From Candidatus Hydrogenedentota bacterium (GTDB lineage: Bacteria; Hydrogenedentota; Hydrogenedentia; Hydrogenedentales; SLHB01), in the NCBI GenBank assembly GCA_016934125.1, contig JAFGTL010000366.1, forward strand, positions 1 to 5,084: a stretch of DNA of 5,084 nt, in the 5' to 3' direction. The notes below the pieces were generated by a model. It was given only the letters and a program-made list of their open reading frames with translations. It was not told where the DNA came from and searched no databases. This document shows, in pieces, positions 5,031-5,084 of the stretch (positions within the stretch are counted from its first letter, which is position 1; each line of letters begins with the position of its first letter). The position numbers and the translations under genes are program-made.

Positions 5031-5084
5031 GGTTGATCTCCCCTCCTGGCCCCGATCCGCATAATCCGTGGTCCTTCCTGCCTC

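Larger units (their letters stand above)
4502..5084. other. Non-coding repeat island, 583 nt
   Basis: I see no convincing gene here. The open frames present are short, overlap the tandem array or the inverted repeats, lack recognisable motifs, and arise because a 24-nt unit keeps frames open. The part next to 4501 should contain the promoter and leader of the minus-strand gene, but no clear promoter boxes are visible in the GC-rich sequence. The rest is covered by the separate repeats listed. The stretch 4973-5010 and 5031-5084 shows nothing I can assign; it runs out of the window. Confidence 0.65.

Overview
The window looks like part of a glycan-degradation locus from a high-GC, glycan-degrading bacterium. 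The closest fit is the PVC group (Planctomycetota, Kiritimatiellota, Lentisphaerota) or a similar lineage. This rests on a GC-rich sequence, a clan GH-A hydrolase, a formylglycine-type sulfatase and a secreted GH18 enzyme in a row, and a large repeat-rich intergenic region. The taxonomic call is inference; there is no marker gene here.

Left part (1-3744, plus strand). A clan GH-A glycoside hydrolase is cut by the window edge and ends at 920. After a 287-nt spacer comes a 473-residue type I sulfatase (1208-2629) with an intact CTPSR maturation motif. After 68 nt comes a 348-residue GH18 enzyme (2698-3744) with a signal peptide and an intact DGIDLDFE catalytic motif. All three point the same way and the last two are probably co-transcribed. 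Together they suggest removal of sulfate and cleavage of glycosidic bonds in a sulfated, probably N-acetylhexosamine-containing glycan. The exact substrate cannot be read from the sequence.

Middle (3745-4501). A convergent minus-strand gene (4501 down to 3836) encodes an unrecognised 221-residue protein with one N-terminal membrane segment and an exported domain. The 91-nt gap between the convergent stop codons is filled by two strong hairpins, a likely termination zone for both strands.

Right part (4502-5084). I see no convincing gene here. It is packed with symmetric DNA: GC-rich hairpins with UUCG or GAA loops, a 60-nt extended dyad (4657-4716), five tandem 24-bp units each holding two nested palindromes (4740-4859), a perfect 36-bp inverted repeat around a 17-nt loop (4884-4972), and a degenerate 10-nt direct repeat near the edge. 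This repeat island is the most unusual part of the window. I cannot show that it is a functional system; a cluster of small non-autonomous repeats is the simplest reading.
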